This document shows, piece by piece, positions 11,677-20,530 of a stretch of 48,841 nucleotides of DNA. This DNA is from Woeseiaceae bacterium. GTDB taxonomy: Bacteria > Pseudomonadota > Gammaproteobacteria > Steroidobacterales > Woeseiaceae. The stretch is taken from the NCBI GenBank assembly GCA_028279985.1, contig JANQMR010000027.1, forward strand, positions 1-48,841. Direction: 5' to 3'. Below the pieces are notes generated by a model. It ran no database searches, was not told where the DNA came from, and saw nothing but the letters and a program-made list of their open reading frames with translations. Made by a program: the position numbers and the translations under genes. The stretch's first letter is position 1. Each line of letters opens with the position of its first letter.

Positions 11677-12510
11677 TCATGTCTTGGTCGTACCGGCGAC
11701 TTCCGATACTCGTTCCCGCCTTGCAACTTTCGAAGCGCGTTCCCGCAGCAGCGCAAACTGGCCGTAAGCGAGAACGGAGATTATCGGGAAGACGCTGGCG
11801 AAAGCCACCAGGCCGAATCCATCGAGCACCGGGCTGCGCCCGGGAACGACGTCGGCAAGCCCCAGTCCCAGGGCCGTGATCAGCGGGACCGTCACGGTAG
11901 AAGTCGTGACGCCGCCGGAGTCGTAGGCAAGCGGCACCATCGCTTTCGGCGCCATGCAGGTCTGTACGATGACGACCAGGTAGCCGGCGGCGATGAAGTA
12001 GTGCAACGGCAAGCCGGAGATGATTCGATAACAACCCAGGCTCACGCCGATTCCGACGCCTATCGCGACGGCAACGCGAAGCCCCCAGACGCCGACTGCG
12101 CCGCCGGACACCATGTTCGCCTTCATCGACACGGCGATCAACGCCGGTTCGGCCAGGGTCGTGCTGAAGCCTATGGCAAGAGCAAAAACATACACCCAGT
12201 AGTAGTCCTGCCAGCCGAGCGCCCGTCCCGGCAGCGCAGCCGCGTCGTCCGCACTACCGTCCGCATTACTTAGAAACGCCGGATCGGTAAGCTGTTCCGC
12301 CATCAGGCGGCCGAGCGGGAAAAGCGTTCGCTCCAGCCCGATCAGGAACAGTCCGAGGCCGACGACCACGAAAACGAATCCGATTACGATGTTCCTGCGA
12401 TTCGCCATCGGAGCGCCGATGACCAGGCGCTGAAAGACGAACAGAAAGACGGCTATCGGCAGGACATCGACGGCGCTGCCGGCGATGAAGCGCAGGCTGT
12501 CGAGGATCAT
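11677..12510 (-). CDS. DUF1538 membrane protein, second of pair (UmpB-like)
   Basis: A 277-residue polytopic membrane protein. It shares with its neighbour the motifs [11 protein letters not shown] and [17 protein letters not shown], each inside a hydrophobic stretch, and a [10 protein letters not shown] near the end. I recall that tandem DUF1538 proteins from Halomonas zhaodongensis (UmpAB) were reported to act together as a Na+(Li+,K+)/H+ antiporter. Start choice: ATG 12510 overlaps the upstream stop as ATGA; a GTG at 12516 is the alternative. A loop of about 25 residues ([16 protein letters not shown]) between segments is absent from the first copy. Confidence 0.88.
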   Translation of the reverse strand: MILDSLRFIAGSAVDVLPIAVFLFVFQRLVIGAPMANRRNIVIGFVFVVVGLGLFLIGLERTLFPLGRLMAEQLTDPAFLSNADGSADDAAALPGRALGWQDYYWVYVFALAIGFSTTLAEPALIAVSMKANMVSGGAVGVWGLRVAVAIGVGIGVSLGCYRIISGLPLHYFIAAGYLVVIVQTCMAPKAMVPLAYDSGGVTTSTVTVPLITALGLGLADVVPGRSPVLDGFGLVAFASVFPIISVLAYGQFALLRERASKVARRERVSEVAGTTKT

Positions 12511-13250
12511 GCCCACTGCATGACCATGCCGAAAACGAGCACAAAGAGGATCGGCGTCAGGGAGGCAAAAGCAATCAGACCGAAACCGTCGCTCATCGGG
12601 TTTCGGCCCTTCAGGGAACTCGCGAGACCGACCCCAAGCGCCGTCACCAGCGGTACCGTGACGGTCGACGTCGTTACCCCGCCGGAATCGTATGCAATGC
12701 CGACGATCTCCTCGGGCGCCGCGTAGGTCAAGAGGAGCACCAGCAGGTAGCCGCCGATGATCATGACGGGCAACGACCAGTTGACGAGTATGCGAAAAAC
12801 GCCGGCGACCAGGGCAACCCCCACCGCTACCGCCACCGTCAGCCGCAAGGCCCGGGCGTAGGCGTCCCTGGTGGCGTCGGTCGCCGATATGACACCGGCT
12901 TCCGCGGCAACTTTCGCGGCCTCGTCCGCCACCGCCATCAGCGCCGGCTCGGCAAAGGTGGTACCGAACCCGAGCGCGAAGGCGAAGGTAACCAGCCAGA
13001 ATACGCTACCTCTCTCGGCCAGCGCATGGGCAAGGCCTTCGCCAATCGGAAACAGCGCCAACCGTAAACCAAAGATGAAAAACGTCAGTCCGAGGACGAC
13101 CGGTATGACGCCACCGGCAAGCGACAGCAGCTCCTCGGCGGATCCGCCGACCACGAAAACCTGGAATACGGCGATCACCAGGACGATAGGCGCCAGGTCA
13201 CGCAAGCTGCCTAGCATGTCCTTGGCGAAAACGGTCAGGGAATCGTTCAC
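12507..13250 (-). CDS. DUF1538 membrane protein, first of pair (UmpA-like)
   Basis: A 247-residue polytopic membrane protein, paralogous to the next gene. Motifs: [15 protein letters not shown] at residues 94-108 and [17 protein letters not shown] at 185-201. The charged E101 and D188 inside hydrophobic stretches are plausible ion-site residues (inference). I place the start at GTG 13250, giving [13 protein letters not shown] directly before the first membrane segment; a longer frame to 13346 adds 32 hydrophilic residues unlike the family. First gene of a run of four or five on this strand. Confidence 0.87.
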   Translation of the reverse strand: MNDSLTVFAKDMLGSLRDLAPIVLVIAVFQVFVVGGSAEELLSLAGGVIPVVLGLTFFIFGLRLALFPIGEGLAHALAERGSVFWLVTFAFALGFGTTFAEPALMAVADEAAKVAAEAGVISATDATRDAYARALRLTVAVAVGVALVAGVFRILVNWSLPVMIIGGYLLVLLLTYAAPEEIVGIAYDSGGVTTSTVTVPLVTALGVGLASSLKGRNPMSDGFGLIAFASLTPILFVLVFGMVMQWA

Positions 13251-13388
13251 TGCTTCAGCACGTCCGGAGCCCGCCGGGGCGAGCACGCACCCGGTTGCCC
13301 GCTCTCTCGCTCGGCATTGCCGGAATTCTCGCTGTACTCGCTGCAAACGGGCATGTCGCCGAATCGTGGCCGATTCCCCCGAAGGTCG

Positions 13389-13955
13389 TCAGCCTGCGCC
13401 GTCCCTGTACTGGCTGAGCTGTTCCCAGTGCAGCTTGAAAGCCTCGACCTTACGCTGCGCGGCAGCCTTGTCCTTGTCGCCGAATTCCCTGGTCAGTTCG
13501 TCCAGGCCGCAAACCAGGTCCGGTACGCCCTTGGTGAAATCGGCGCCGTCCATAAACAGCACGCGGCCGGCCACCGGAACCTGTCGAGCGATCTGGCGCA
13601 CGGCGGCGACCCGATCATACAGCGCGGGCTGGGGATTGGAGAAGGTATAACGCCGATCGTCGGCGATCACGGTCCAGTCCTGCATCTTGTCGCTGCCGAA
13701 CACCGCACCTTGCACGTCCTTGATGTGTAACACCAGCAAACCTCGAGCGGTCAGCAGCAGATGGTCGATCTGGATTTCGCCTTCGTCGCCGTTCGGAATG
13801 ATCAGTCCGTCGGCCCGCTCGAACGCTATATCGTCCAGCACCCGCTCTAGCGGGTCGCCTTGTCGCCCGCGACGGTAGACGAGCCAGATCACGAGCAGCA
13901 ACAGGAGCGCAACGAGCAAGCCGATGCCAGTCTCCAGATGCAACCAATCGTTCAT
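13389..13955 (-). CDS. membrane-anchored NERD domain protein
   Basis: A 188-residue protein with one N-terminal membrane segment (TGIGLLVALLLLLVIWLVY) followed by a nuclease-related NERD domain. DEGEIQIDHLLLTARGLLV and LHIKDVQGAVFGSD are the NERD core, where the Asp and the (E/H)xK-like residues resemble restriction-endonuclease folds. NERD proteins are suspected nucleic-acid-processing factors; no activity is shown by sequence alone. ATG 13955 is chosen since the membrane segment follows closely. It lies 67 bp after thrC on the same strand. Confidence 0.8.
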   Translation of the reverse strand: MNDWLHLETGIGLLVALLLLLVIWLVYRRGRQGDPLERVLDDIAFERADGLIIPNGDEGEIQIDHLLLTARGLLVLHIKDVQGAVFGSDKMQDWTVIADDRRYTFSNPQPALYDRVAAVRQIARQVPVAGRVLFMDGADFTKGVPDLVCGLDELTREFGDKDKAAAQRKVEAFKLHWEQLSQYRDGAG

Positions 13956-14022
13956 GTGTTTGTAACACCCGCCCGTCGAACGTCCGCAGTCTGTCAATTA
14001 AGGGCTGCAACGCCCACCTGCG

Positions 14023-15342
14023 TCAAGCACCACGGCCGAAGTGTTTGTGCATCGCCTCGGCGACCGCATCGAGCTCAGGGCTCACGGCTACCGACCGCGC
14101 GGGCCGGGACAGGATTTCGGCGAGCTCCGGAGGCAGGTCCAGGGTTCTGCCGATCAGCGGCTCGACCACGGTCTCGAATTTTGCCGGATGCGCCGTTGCG
14201 ACCAGGATCCAGTCCTCACCACGCCGCGCCGCATCGTCGAGCCGGCGCCAGGTATGCGTCGCGGTTGCGGTGTGCGGACAGCTTGCAAAGCCGAATTCCT
14301 CGTAGTCCTTGCGAATGGCCGCTTCGATCTCCGGATCGTCAACGGCCAGTACCCCCAAACGCTCCCGTAACACGTCCGCCTCACCGAGCATCGAGCGCAG
14401 CCGTTCCATGTTGCTCGGATTGCCGACGTCCATCGCCGACGCCAAGGTCTCGAGGCTCACACGCGGCAACCATTCCAGGGTTTCGAAATAGTCGCCGATC
14501 GTACGGTTGGCGTTGGTCGCAAGAATGATCGGGCCGATCGGCAAACCCATTTCACGCGCCAGGATACAGGCAAGGGCGTTACCCAGATTGCCGGTCGGGA
14601 CGATGAAACCGGGGGCCCTGCCCGTTGCCCGAAAGTGCGACAGGCTCGCATGCGCGTAATAGGTGCTCTGCGGCAAGAGCCGGCCGATGTTGATGCTGTT
14701 GGCCGAGCTGAACCGGTACTCCGAAGACAAGGCCGGGTCCGCCAGTGCTGCCTTGGCCAGCGCCTGGCATTCGTCGAAAGTGCCCGTGACCCGAAGCGTC
14801 AGTACGTTGTCACTCCAGCAGGAAAGCTGGTGCGCCTGGCGCTCGGAAACGCGGCCGTCGGGGAACAGCACGACGACGCGCATGCCCGGCCGGCCGTCGA
14901 ACGCGGCCGCGACCGCGCCTCCGGTGTCACCCGAGGTTGCAACGAGTATCGTTATCGGCGTGGTCGGCGGATCGGCCTCGAGCCGGGCCAGGCAGGCGGC
15001 GAGAAAGCCGGCCCCCACGTCCTTGAATGCCGCCGTCGGACCGTGAAACAGCTCAAGCATTGCAACCGTGCCCGACTCGCTCGCAAGCCCGGTCAGCGGA
15101 ATCGGAAAACGGAAGGTTTCGGCGACGATCGGCTCAAGCTCGTGTTCCAGTCGCGAACCGGCGAAAAACGGAGCCAGCAGTATTCCCGCGACGTCGGGTA
15201 TCGATTCGGCGCCGGCAAAATCCTCGGGCTTGAATGCCGGCAGCTCGTGTGGAATGAACAGGCCGCCGTCGGCAGCAATGCCGTCCACCAACGCCTGGTC
15301 GATGCCGACTTCCGCGGCGCTCCTCGTGCTGACGAACATCAT
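14023..15342 (-). CDS. thrC: threonine synthase
   Basis: Converts O-phosphohomoserine to threonine with PLP, the last step of threonine synthesis. The 439-residue protein begins MMFVSTRSAAEVG; FVSTR is typical of the long bacterial form. The PLP lysine is K107 in HGPTAAFKDVGAGF. The phosphate/PLP-binding LVATSGDTGGAVAAAF and VPTGNLGNALACILA follow. ATG 15342 was chosen over upstream in-frame codons that would run into thrB. It is third in thrA-thrB-thrC, 50 bp after thrB. Confidence 0.96.
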   Translation of the reverse strand: MMFVSTRSAAEVGIDQALVDGIAADGGLFIPHELPAFKPEDFAGAESIPDVAGILLAPFFAGSRLEHELEPIVAETFRFPIPLTGLASESGTVAMLELFHGPTAAFKDVGAGFLAACLARLEADPPTTPITILVATSGDTGGAVAAAFDGRPGMRVVVLFPDGRVSERQAHQLSCWSDNVLTLRVTGTFDECQALAKAALADPALSSEYRFSSANSINIGRLLPQSTYYAHASLSHFRATGRAPGFIVPTGNLGNALACILAREMGLPIGPIILATNANRTIGDYFETLEWLPRVSLETLASAMDVGNPSNMERLRSMLGEADVLRERLGVLAVDDPEIEAAIRKDYEEFGFASCPHTATATHTWRRLDDAARRGEDWILVATAHPAKFETVVEPLIGRTLDLPPELAEILSRPARSVAVSPELDAVAEAMHKHFGRGA

Positions 15343-15392
15343 TTTCTGACGAGTACCATTTCCGCCTCCTGCAAGCCAGTCAGCGACCGATG

Positions 15393-16334
15393 TCAATCCT
15401 CGACCGCCGCGCCGGGCGCAGCCATTGGACTGACCCAGGACTGGCACTCGATGCCGAAACCGCGACAGGCCTGCTCCATGGCAACTGCGATATTGCGGGC
15501 CTTGCCCTCCTCGGCCAGGGCGAAAATGCTGGGGCCGCTGCCGGACAAGCTGCAGCCCAGCGCGCCGGCGGCGATCGCCGTCTCCTTGACCTCGGAAAAA
15601 CAGGGCACCGCATCCGATCGCTGCGGTTCGATCACCACGTCCTTGAGCGTGCGGCCGATCAGTGCAATGTCGCCCGAGGCGCAGGCGGCGATGAATCCGG
15701 CCAGACAAGCTTGCTGCGTGAGCCATTGTTGCATGGAGTAAGCCTTGGCCAGCCCGCGACGCGCGTGCGCCGTGTTGACCTGTAGTTCAGGATGCAACAA
15801 TACCGCGCTCACGCCGTCGGGTACCGGCAGGCTGACCGTTTCCGGCAGCAGGAAAACCGGACACAACACCAAGCCACCGAGAAGGCTGGGCGCAACGTTG
15901 TCCGCGTGTATGCCTTTGCTTGCATACTGCTCGCCTTGCAGCGCGTAAGGCAGCAGGCAATTCCGGGCCAGTGGCTCGTCGAGCAGCGCATTGACGGCGA
16001 CAACGGCTGCGACGGCGGACGCCGCCGAACTGCCCATGCCGCTTTGTAGCGGCACCCCCTTGTGCACGGCGATATCGATGCCACCCGAATCGCCGTGCTC
16101 GCTCCAGAAAGCCCACGCCGCAATCGAGGCCGTATTATGTTCCGGATCCGTCGACAAGTAAGGATGCAACTCGCCGTCGAGGCCGCGGACTTCCGACACG
16201 ACGATGCCGGCTTTGGCTGTCCGCCTTGCGACGACGCGGTCGCCCGCGCCTTCGAGCGCCAGTCCGAGCATATCGAAGCCGACACCGACGTTGCCGATCG
16301 AAGCGGGCGCAAACGCGGTAATGCTCTCCGGCAT
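15393..16334 (-). CDS. thrB: homoserine kinase (GHMP family)
   Basis: Phosphorylates homoserine with ATP. The 313-residue GHMP-family protein has the phosphate loop PLQSGMGSSAAS at residues 95-106. The N-terminal PASIGNVGVGFDMLGLAL and the C-terminal LSGSGPSIFAL are family motifs. The ATG lies one base after the thrA stop, so expression is coupled. Confidence 0.97.
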   Translation of the reverse strand: MPESITAFAPASIGNVGVGFDMLGLALEGAGDRVVARRTAKAGIVVSEVRGLDGELHPYLSTDPEHNTASIAAWAFWSEHGDSGGIDIAVHKGVPLQSGMGSSAASAVAAVVAVNALLDEPLARNCLLPYALQGEQYASKGIHADNVAPSLLGGLVLCPVFLLPETVSLPVPDGVSAVLLHPELQVNTAHARRGLAKAYSMQQWLTQQACLAGFIAACASGDIALIGRTLKDVVIEPQRSDAVPCFSEVKETAIAAGALGCSLSGSGPSIFALAEEGKARNIAVAMEQACRGFGIECQSWVSPMAAPGAAVED

Positions 16335-16335
16335 G

Positions 16336-18813
16336 TCAGTCTCCGGCGCTCAGGTATTTGGCCAGCCGCAGCAGATCGCCGAACACGCCGCCGGCCGTCA
16401 CCTCGGGCCCGGCGCCCGGACCCTGTACGACCAGCGGATTCGACGAGTACCGCGCCGTTTCGAATTGGACGATGTTGTCGGTCAGCGCGATGTTGGCGAA
16501 CGGATGCGATGCCTCGACCGCCTCGAGCCCGACCGTGGCCTTGCCAGCGGCATCCAGGCGGCCGACGTAGCGCAGTTTCCTCCCCTGGGCGGCGGCCGCC
16601 TCGTAGCGTTCCCGGATCGCGTCGTCGTAATCGGCGAGCCGGTCGAGGAACGCTTCGATGTCGGTGTCCCGCAGCGGCTCGGGCACCAGGCTTTCGAGCG
16701 GAAAATCGCCGATTTCGATTCCCTGGCCCAGCTCGCGTGCGAGTATCGTCAGCTTGCGCGCAACGTCCATGCCCGACAGATCGTCGCGGGGATCGGGTTC
16801 CGTGTAACCGCTGCGCTTGGCCTCGCGGACGATCTCCGAAAACGGTACCGAACCGTCGTAGACATTGAACAGATAGGCCAGCGTACCGGAGAAAATCCCC
16901 TCCACGGAACGAATCTCGTCGCCGGTATCCACCAGATCGCGCAGGGTACTGATGACGGGCAGCGCGGCGCCGACCGTGGTTTCAAAAAAGCAATGCGAGC
17001 TCGCGCGGGCAGACGACCGCTTCAGCGCTTCGTAGCCGCCGTACGGACCGCTGAACGCCTTTTTGTTCGGGGTAATGACGTGGATACCCCGCTCGAGCCA
17101 GCCGGCGTAACGCGAAGCGATACCCTCGTCCGCGGTGCAGTCGATGATGACCGCATGCGGCAAATGGTCCGGGTTCGTATGCTGTTCAAACGCCGCCATA
17201 TCGAGCTCGACGGCATTCTGCTCGAACGCGGCTTGCCAATCGGCCAGATCGATCCGGCGGTCGCCGAACAGCATCGCGCGCGACCGCGCGATGGCCCGCA
17301 CCCTGAGATCGAGATTGAAATCGCGGATCAGCCGCTCGCGCTGTTTTTCTATCTGCCCGAGCAGCGTACCGCCGACCGTACCGGGCCCGATCAATCCGAT
17401 CGACAGGGTCTTGGAAGACAGGTAAAAACCCGAGTGCGCGGCGCGTAATGCCCGTGTCGCGTCGTCGGAATCGACGACGGCGGAGATGTTGCGCTCCGAG
17501 GACCCCTGGGCGATGGCGCGGATGTTGATGCCGGCCCTACCCAGGGTGCCGAAAAACCGGGCCGCGATACCCGGTGTGCCCGCCATGCCGTCGCCGACCA
17601 GCGCCACCACACTTTGCGCGTCGGTGACGTCCACGCTTTGTATCTGGCCGCTGGAGAGCTCGACGGCGAAAGCCTGTGCGACGACCTTGCGGGCGCGATC
17701 GGCGACGTCGCGCGGCACGGCGACACAGATCGAGTGTTCCGAGCTCGCCTGCGAAATCAACGTCACCGACACGCCGGCATTCTTGAGCGCGCGAAACAGC
17801 CGGTCCGCGGTGCCGGGCACGCCGATCATCCCGGCGCCCTCGACGTTGATCAGCGCCATGTTGCCGATGGCGGTAATGCCCTTGATCGCATCGTCACCGC
17901 CCGCCTGGTCCGAAATACGGCTGCCCGGATGTGACGGGTCGAGGCCGTTACGGATGAACACCGGGATGCCGTTGTCGACGACCGGTCCCAGGGTTTGCGG
18001 GTGGATGACCTTGGCGCCGAAATAGGCGAGCTCCATCGCCTCGTTGTAGGTGAGCTGGCGGATGACGCGGGCTTCCGGGACCCGGTTCGGATCGGCGCTC
18101 ATGACGCCGTCCACATCGGTCCAGATGCTGAGCTCGGCGGCACGACTCAAGGCCGCGAGGATGGCCGCCGAGAAGTCGCTCCCGTTTCTGCCGAGCGTGG
18201 TCTGCAAGCCGTCCTCGTCGGACGCGATGAAGCCGGTCATCACGGCGATTCCCTGGAAGTCCTCGGGTACGAGACCGGCAAAGTTGTCCCGCGAAGCCCG
18301 CCAGGCGACCGTGGGTCCCAGCTCGCTCTGCCGGACCGTGATGATCTTGCGCGCATCCAGCCAGGTTCCACCGCGTTCGGGCGACATTGCAGCGAGCAGC
18401 GCGGCAAGCAGGCGCGCGGACCAAATCTCGCCGTAACCCGAGACGACGTCGCGGCTTCTTTGCGGCGCGGCTTTGACCAGCGCAATCGCCTTCAGGACGT
18501 CGCGAATGTCTGCCGCGTCCTGCCGCCAAGGCGTCAGTACGTCTGCCAGGCCCTCGCCGTCGAGCAGCGCTTCGGCCGTAGCGGTATACCGCCGGCCGAC
18601 GGCGTCGAGTTCGGCCTGGAAACCGTCATCGTCTTTCTCGGCCAGCGCAACCAGGTTCAACAGCGCGTCCGTCATGCCGCCCATCGCCGAGACGACGACG
18701 CCGATACGCGCATCGCGGTAATTCAGCAGTATGCCTGCGACCCGCCGAAAACAATCGGCGTCGGCCAGGCTCGTGCCGCCGAACTTGTGAATCTTCCAGG
18801 GTGTATTGCCCAC
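16336..18813 (-). CDS. thrA: bifunctional aspartokinase/homoserine dehydrogenase I
   Basis: A fused enzyme for two steps of the aspartate pathway. The 825-residue protein (E. coli ThrA is 820) has an N-terminal aspartokinase (KFGGTSLADADC near residue 8; LGRNGSDFSAAILA; IWTDVDGVMSADP), a central pair of ACT domains for threonine feedback (SVTLISQASSEHSICVAV; INIRAIAQGSSERNISAVV), and a C-terminal homoserine dehydrogenase (GLIGPGTVGGTLL; VITPNKKAF; GYTEPDPRDDLSGMDVARK). GTG 18813 is chosen because KIHKFGGTS must be near the start; a longer frame adds 41 unrelated residues. No threonine/isoleucine-rich leader peptide is visible upstream. Confidence 0.96.
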   Translation of the reverse strand: MGNTPWKIHKFGGTSLADADCFRRVAGILLNYRDARIGVVVSAMGGMTDALLNLVALAEKDDDGFQAELDAVGRRYTATAEALLDGEGLADVLTPWRQDAADIRDVLKAIALVKAAPQRSRDVVSGYGEIWSARLLAALLAAMSPERGGTWLDARKIITVRQSELGPTVAWRASRDNFAGLVPEDFQGIAVMTGFIASDEDGLQTTLGRNGSDFSAAILAALSRAAELSIWTDVDGVMSADPNRVPEARVIRQLTYNEAMELAYFGAKVIHPQTLGPVVDNGIPVFIRNGLDPSHPGSRISDQAGGDDAIKGITAIGNMALINVEGAGMIGVPGTADRLFRALKNAGVSVTLISQASSEHSICVAVPRDVADRARKVVAQAFAVELSSGQIQSVDVTDAQSVVALVGDGMAGTPGIAARFFGTLGRAGINIRAIAQGSSERNISAVVDSDDATRALRAAHSGFYLSSKTLSIGLIGPGTVGGTLLGQIEKQRERLIRDFNLDLRVRAIARSRAMLFGDRRIDLADWQAAFEQNAVELDMAAFEQHTNPDHLPHAVIIDCTADEGIASRYAGWLERGIHVITPNKKAFSGPYGGYEALKRSSARASSHCFFETTVGAALPVISTLRDLVDTGDEIRSVEGIFSGTLAYLFNVYDGSVPFSEIVREAKRSGYTEPDPRDDLSGMDVARKLTILARELGQGIEIGDFPLESLVPEPLRDTDIEAFLDRLADYDDAIRERYEAAAAQGRKLRYVGRLDAAGKATVGLEAVEASHPFANIALTDNIVQFETARYSSNPLVVQGPGAGPEVTAGGVFGDLLRLAKYLSAGD

Positions 18814-18892
18814 GCGCCTTTGCGCCCCAAACGCAAAACGCAGAATGATAGCGGGACATTCGGGCGGCGTCGCTAGTTTCTTTTGAAATTGC

Positions 18893-18906
18893 GTTTGTTC
18901 ACAAAC
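18893..18906. promoter_or_regulatory. 14-bp palindrome upstream of thrA
   Basis: GTTTGTTCACAAAC is a perfect inverted repeat with 6-base arms, 80 bp upstream of the chosen thrA start and 34 bp from the tRNA-Lys 3' end. It could be an operator. A possible -10 (TATCAT, minus strand, 18850-18845) lies between it and thrA. One copy only is seen. Confidence 0.3.
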
Positions 18907-18939
18907 CGGGGATATCCACCGGCTGCTCGGCGACAAAGA

Positions 18940-19014
18940 TGGTGGGGCGTCTAGGGATCGAACCTAGGACCAGTCGGTTAAAAGCCGAATGCTCTACCTC
19001 TGAGCTAACGCCCC
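18940..19014 (-). tRNA. tRNA-Lys (anticodon UUU), CCA encoded
   Basis: The minus strand folds as a tRNA of 75 bases. The acceptor stem GGGGCGT pairs with ACGCCCC, followed by A and CCA. The D arm has TAGCTCAGAGGTAGAGCA. The anticodon loop CTTTTAA gives UUU. The T arm has GGTTCGATCC. The top pair of the anticodon stem is a U-C mismatch (TTCGG against CCGAC). It lies between thrA and cpoB, all on the minus strand. Confidence 0.97.
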
Positions 19015-19095
19015 ATTCCTGTGGCGGCCGCGGGCCGGTCGCCGAAAAGACGCGGAATCATACCCCAAATGCCTGAAATCACAAGCCGGGGGCGG

Positions 19096-19863
19096 CTACA
19101 CTCCCTCTCCGTCCATACGCTGCAGACGCTGGCTGGCGAGCCTTGCCGCGGTCGTTTCGGGGTAGTCGGCCCGCACCTGGTCGAGGGCGGCGCGCGCCGC
19201 GTCCCACCGTTCGAGCTCGTAGTTGCAATAGCCCATCTTCAACAGCGCATCGGGTACCTTTCGCGAGCGCGGATAGTCGTCGACGACGACCTTGAACGCA
19301 GCCAGGGCGTCTTCGAACTGTCCGGTGACGTAATAAGACTCGGCCAGCCAGTATTGCGCGTTGTCGGCGAGATCGCTGTCGGGATAACGCACCAGGAACT
19401 GCCGGAACGCCATTGCCGCCGGCTCGTAACGCTGGTCCTTCAACAACTCGAAAGCCGCCTGGTAGTTGTCCCGGTCGGTGCCGCCCGGCACCGGCAACTC
19501 ACCCGGGGCCGGCGTGCCGCCTTCCAACATGCCGACCCTGGCTTCCAGGCGCGCTTCCAGGCTTTGAATCCGCTCATCGAGATCGGCATACAAATCCCGC
19601 TGGCGCTCCGCCGTCGTCGTGGCGTTGTAGATCAGCGTCTCGGTATCGCCCTGAAGACCGGCGACACCCCGCTCCAGCGATGCGACTTGTTGGGTCAGAT
19701 CGACCAGGCTCCGGTTCTGCACGACACGCTCGATGGATTCGAGGCGCCGCTCGAGCTCGGCAAGCCTGGCCAGGACCGGGTCCTCGCCCTGCGGCGCCGT
19801 CAGGGTTTCGCATCCGAACAGTCCCGCCAGCGGGACCAGGATAATCAGCTTGCCGAACCTCAC
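19096..19863 (-). CDS. cpoB: cell division coordinator CpoB (YbgF)
   Basis: Envelope protein that couples Tol-Pal with peptidoglycan synthesis during division. The 255-residue protein has an N-terminal export signal ending in LAGLFGC, then a coiled coil (about residues 30-115) for trimerisation, a Pro/Gly linker, and a C-terminal TPR domain from NYQAAFELLKDQRYEPAAMAF on. The Cys in a lipobox-like context suggests a lipoprotein, whereas the E. coli protein is periplasmic. It is the last gene of the tol-pal cluster. Confidence 0.92.
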   Translation of the reverse strand: MRFGKLIILVPLAGLFGCETLTAPQGEDPVLARLAELERRLESIERVVQNRSLVDLTQQVASLERGVAGLQGDTETLIYNATTTAERQRDLYADLDERIQSLEARLEARVGMLEGGTPAPGELPVPGGTDRDNYQAAFELLKDQRYEPAAMAFRQFLVRYPDSDLADNAQYWLAESYYVTGQFEDALAAFKVVVDDYPRSRKVPDALLKMGYCNYELERWDAARAALDQVRADYPETTAARLASQRLQRMDGEGV

Positions 19864-19876
19864 CGCACTACCCCGC

Positions 19877-20434
19877 TCAGTTGATGTAGTTGATCTCGAC
19901 GCGACGGTTCTGCGCCCAGGCGCCCTCGTTGCTGCCTTCCGCGGCGGGGCGTTCCTCGCCGAAGCTCACGGTGGCGATCTGCGACGCGGATGCGCCCTGT
20001 ATCAGCAGCATGCGGCGCACCGACTGCGAGCGCCGCTCGCCGAGACCGATATTGTATTCACGCGATCCGCGCTCGTCCGTATGGCCCTCCAGGCGCACCC
20101 GGGCGCCCGGATTGCTGGCGAGCTGCACGGCATGTCGCGCAACGATGTCCGTAAACTCGTCGCGAACCTCGGAGGAGTCGAAATCGAAGTAGATGATGCG
20201 GTCGAGTTCTCCGCCGGAGAGATCGTCATCGAGAAAATCGCCCCCGCCGAAACCGTCGGCCTCGAAACCATTGCCGTCGAAACCATTGTCACCGAAACCA
20301 TCGGCATCGGCGCCGCCTCCGGTATCGTTGCCGAAGCTGGTATCGGTCGGCTCGGGGTCGGGGATCGTCGGCCGCGGGCACGCGGCTAGCATCAACGCGA
20401 CCGTAATCAGCAGAATGATGTGTGTGATTCGCAT
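19877..20434 (-). CDS. pal: peptidoglycan-associated lipoprotein Pal
   Basis: Outer-membrane lipoprotein that binds peptidoglycan and TolB. The 185-residue protein has a lipoprotein signal with lipobox LMLAAC, a linker of about 50 residues, then an OmpA-like domain (IYFDFDSSEV, LEGHTDERGSREYNIGLGE, RRVEINY) that carries the diaminopimelate-binding residues. ATG 20434 is chosen; the longer frame to 20551 would start in AT-rich spacer. The linker is unusually rich in Gly, Asp and Phe and is made of short tandem repeats, listed separately. It lies between tolB and cpoB. Confidence 0.95.
   Translation of the reverse strand: MRITHIILLITVALMLAACPRPTIPDPEPTDTSFGNDTGGGADADGFGDNGFDGNGFEADGFGGGDFLDDDLSGGELDRIIYFDFDSSEVRDEFTDIVARHAVQLASNPGARVRLEGHTDERGSREYNIGLGERRSQSVRRMLLIQGASASQIATVSFGEERPAAEGSNEGAWAQNRRVEINYIN
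20248..20307 (-). repeat. 15-bp tandem repeat inside the pal linker (4 units)
   Basis: Units begin at 20248, 20263, 20278 and 20293, each opening with CGAAACC on the plus strand. They encode the successive pentapeptides GFGDN, GFDGN, GFEAD, GFGGG on the minus strand. The period keeps the frame, so the repeat lengthens a flexible linker between lipid anchor and OmpA-like domain. Confidence 0.85.
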
Positions 20435-20454
20435 GGAACTGTCCTTGGCAGCAG

Positions 20455-20530
20455 AGGTACGCACAATAAAATAAAAACAATATATTACGAATACTTTTTT
20501 ATACTGACTATCAATTAATACCGCTATTAA
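20455..20530 (-). promoter_or_regulatory. AT-rich tolB-pal spacer, candidate pal promoter region
   Basis: This spacer is strongly AT-rich within a GC-rich region, with ATAAAATAAAAAC and TACTTTTTTATACT on the plus strand. A 12-bp tandem repeat (GCGGTATTAATA/GCGGTATTAATT, minus strand) spans the tolB stop. Several -10-like hexamers exist, so I cannot fix one promoter, but a separate pal promoter is plausible; pal can be transcribed apart from tolB in other species. Confidence 0.35.

Noticed and set aside
11353..12273. 306-codon plus frame opposite the PII-like and second DUF1538 genes
   Set aside because: Antisense to three well-supported, translationally coupled genes; no domain.
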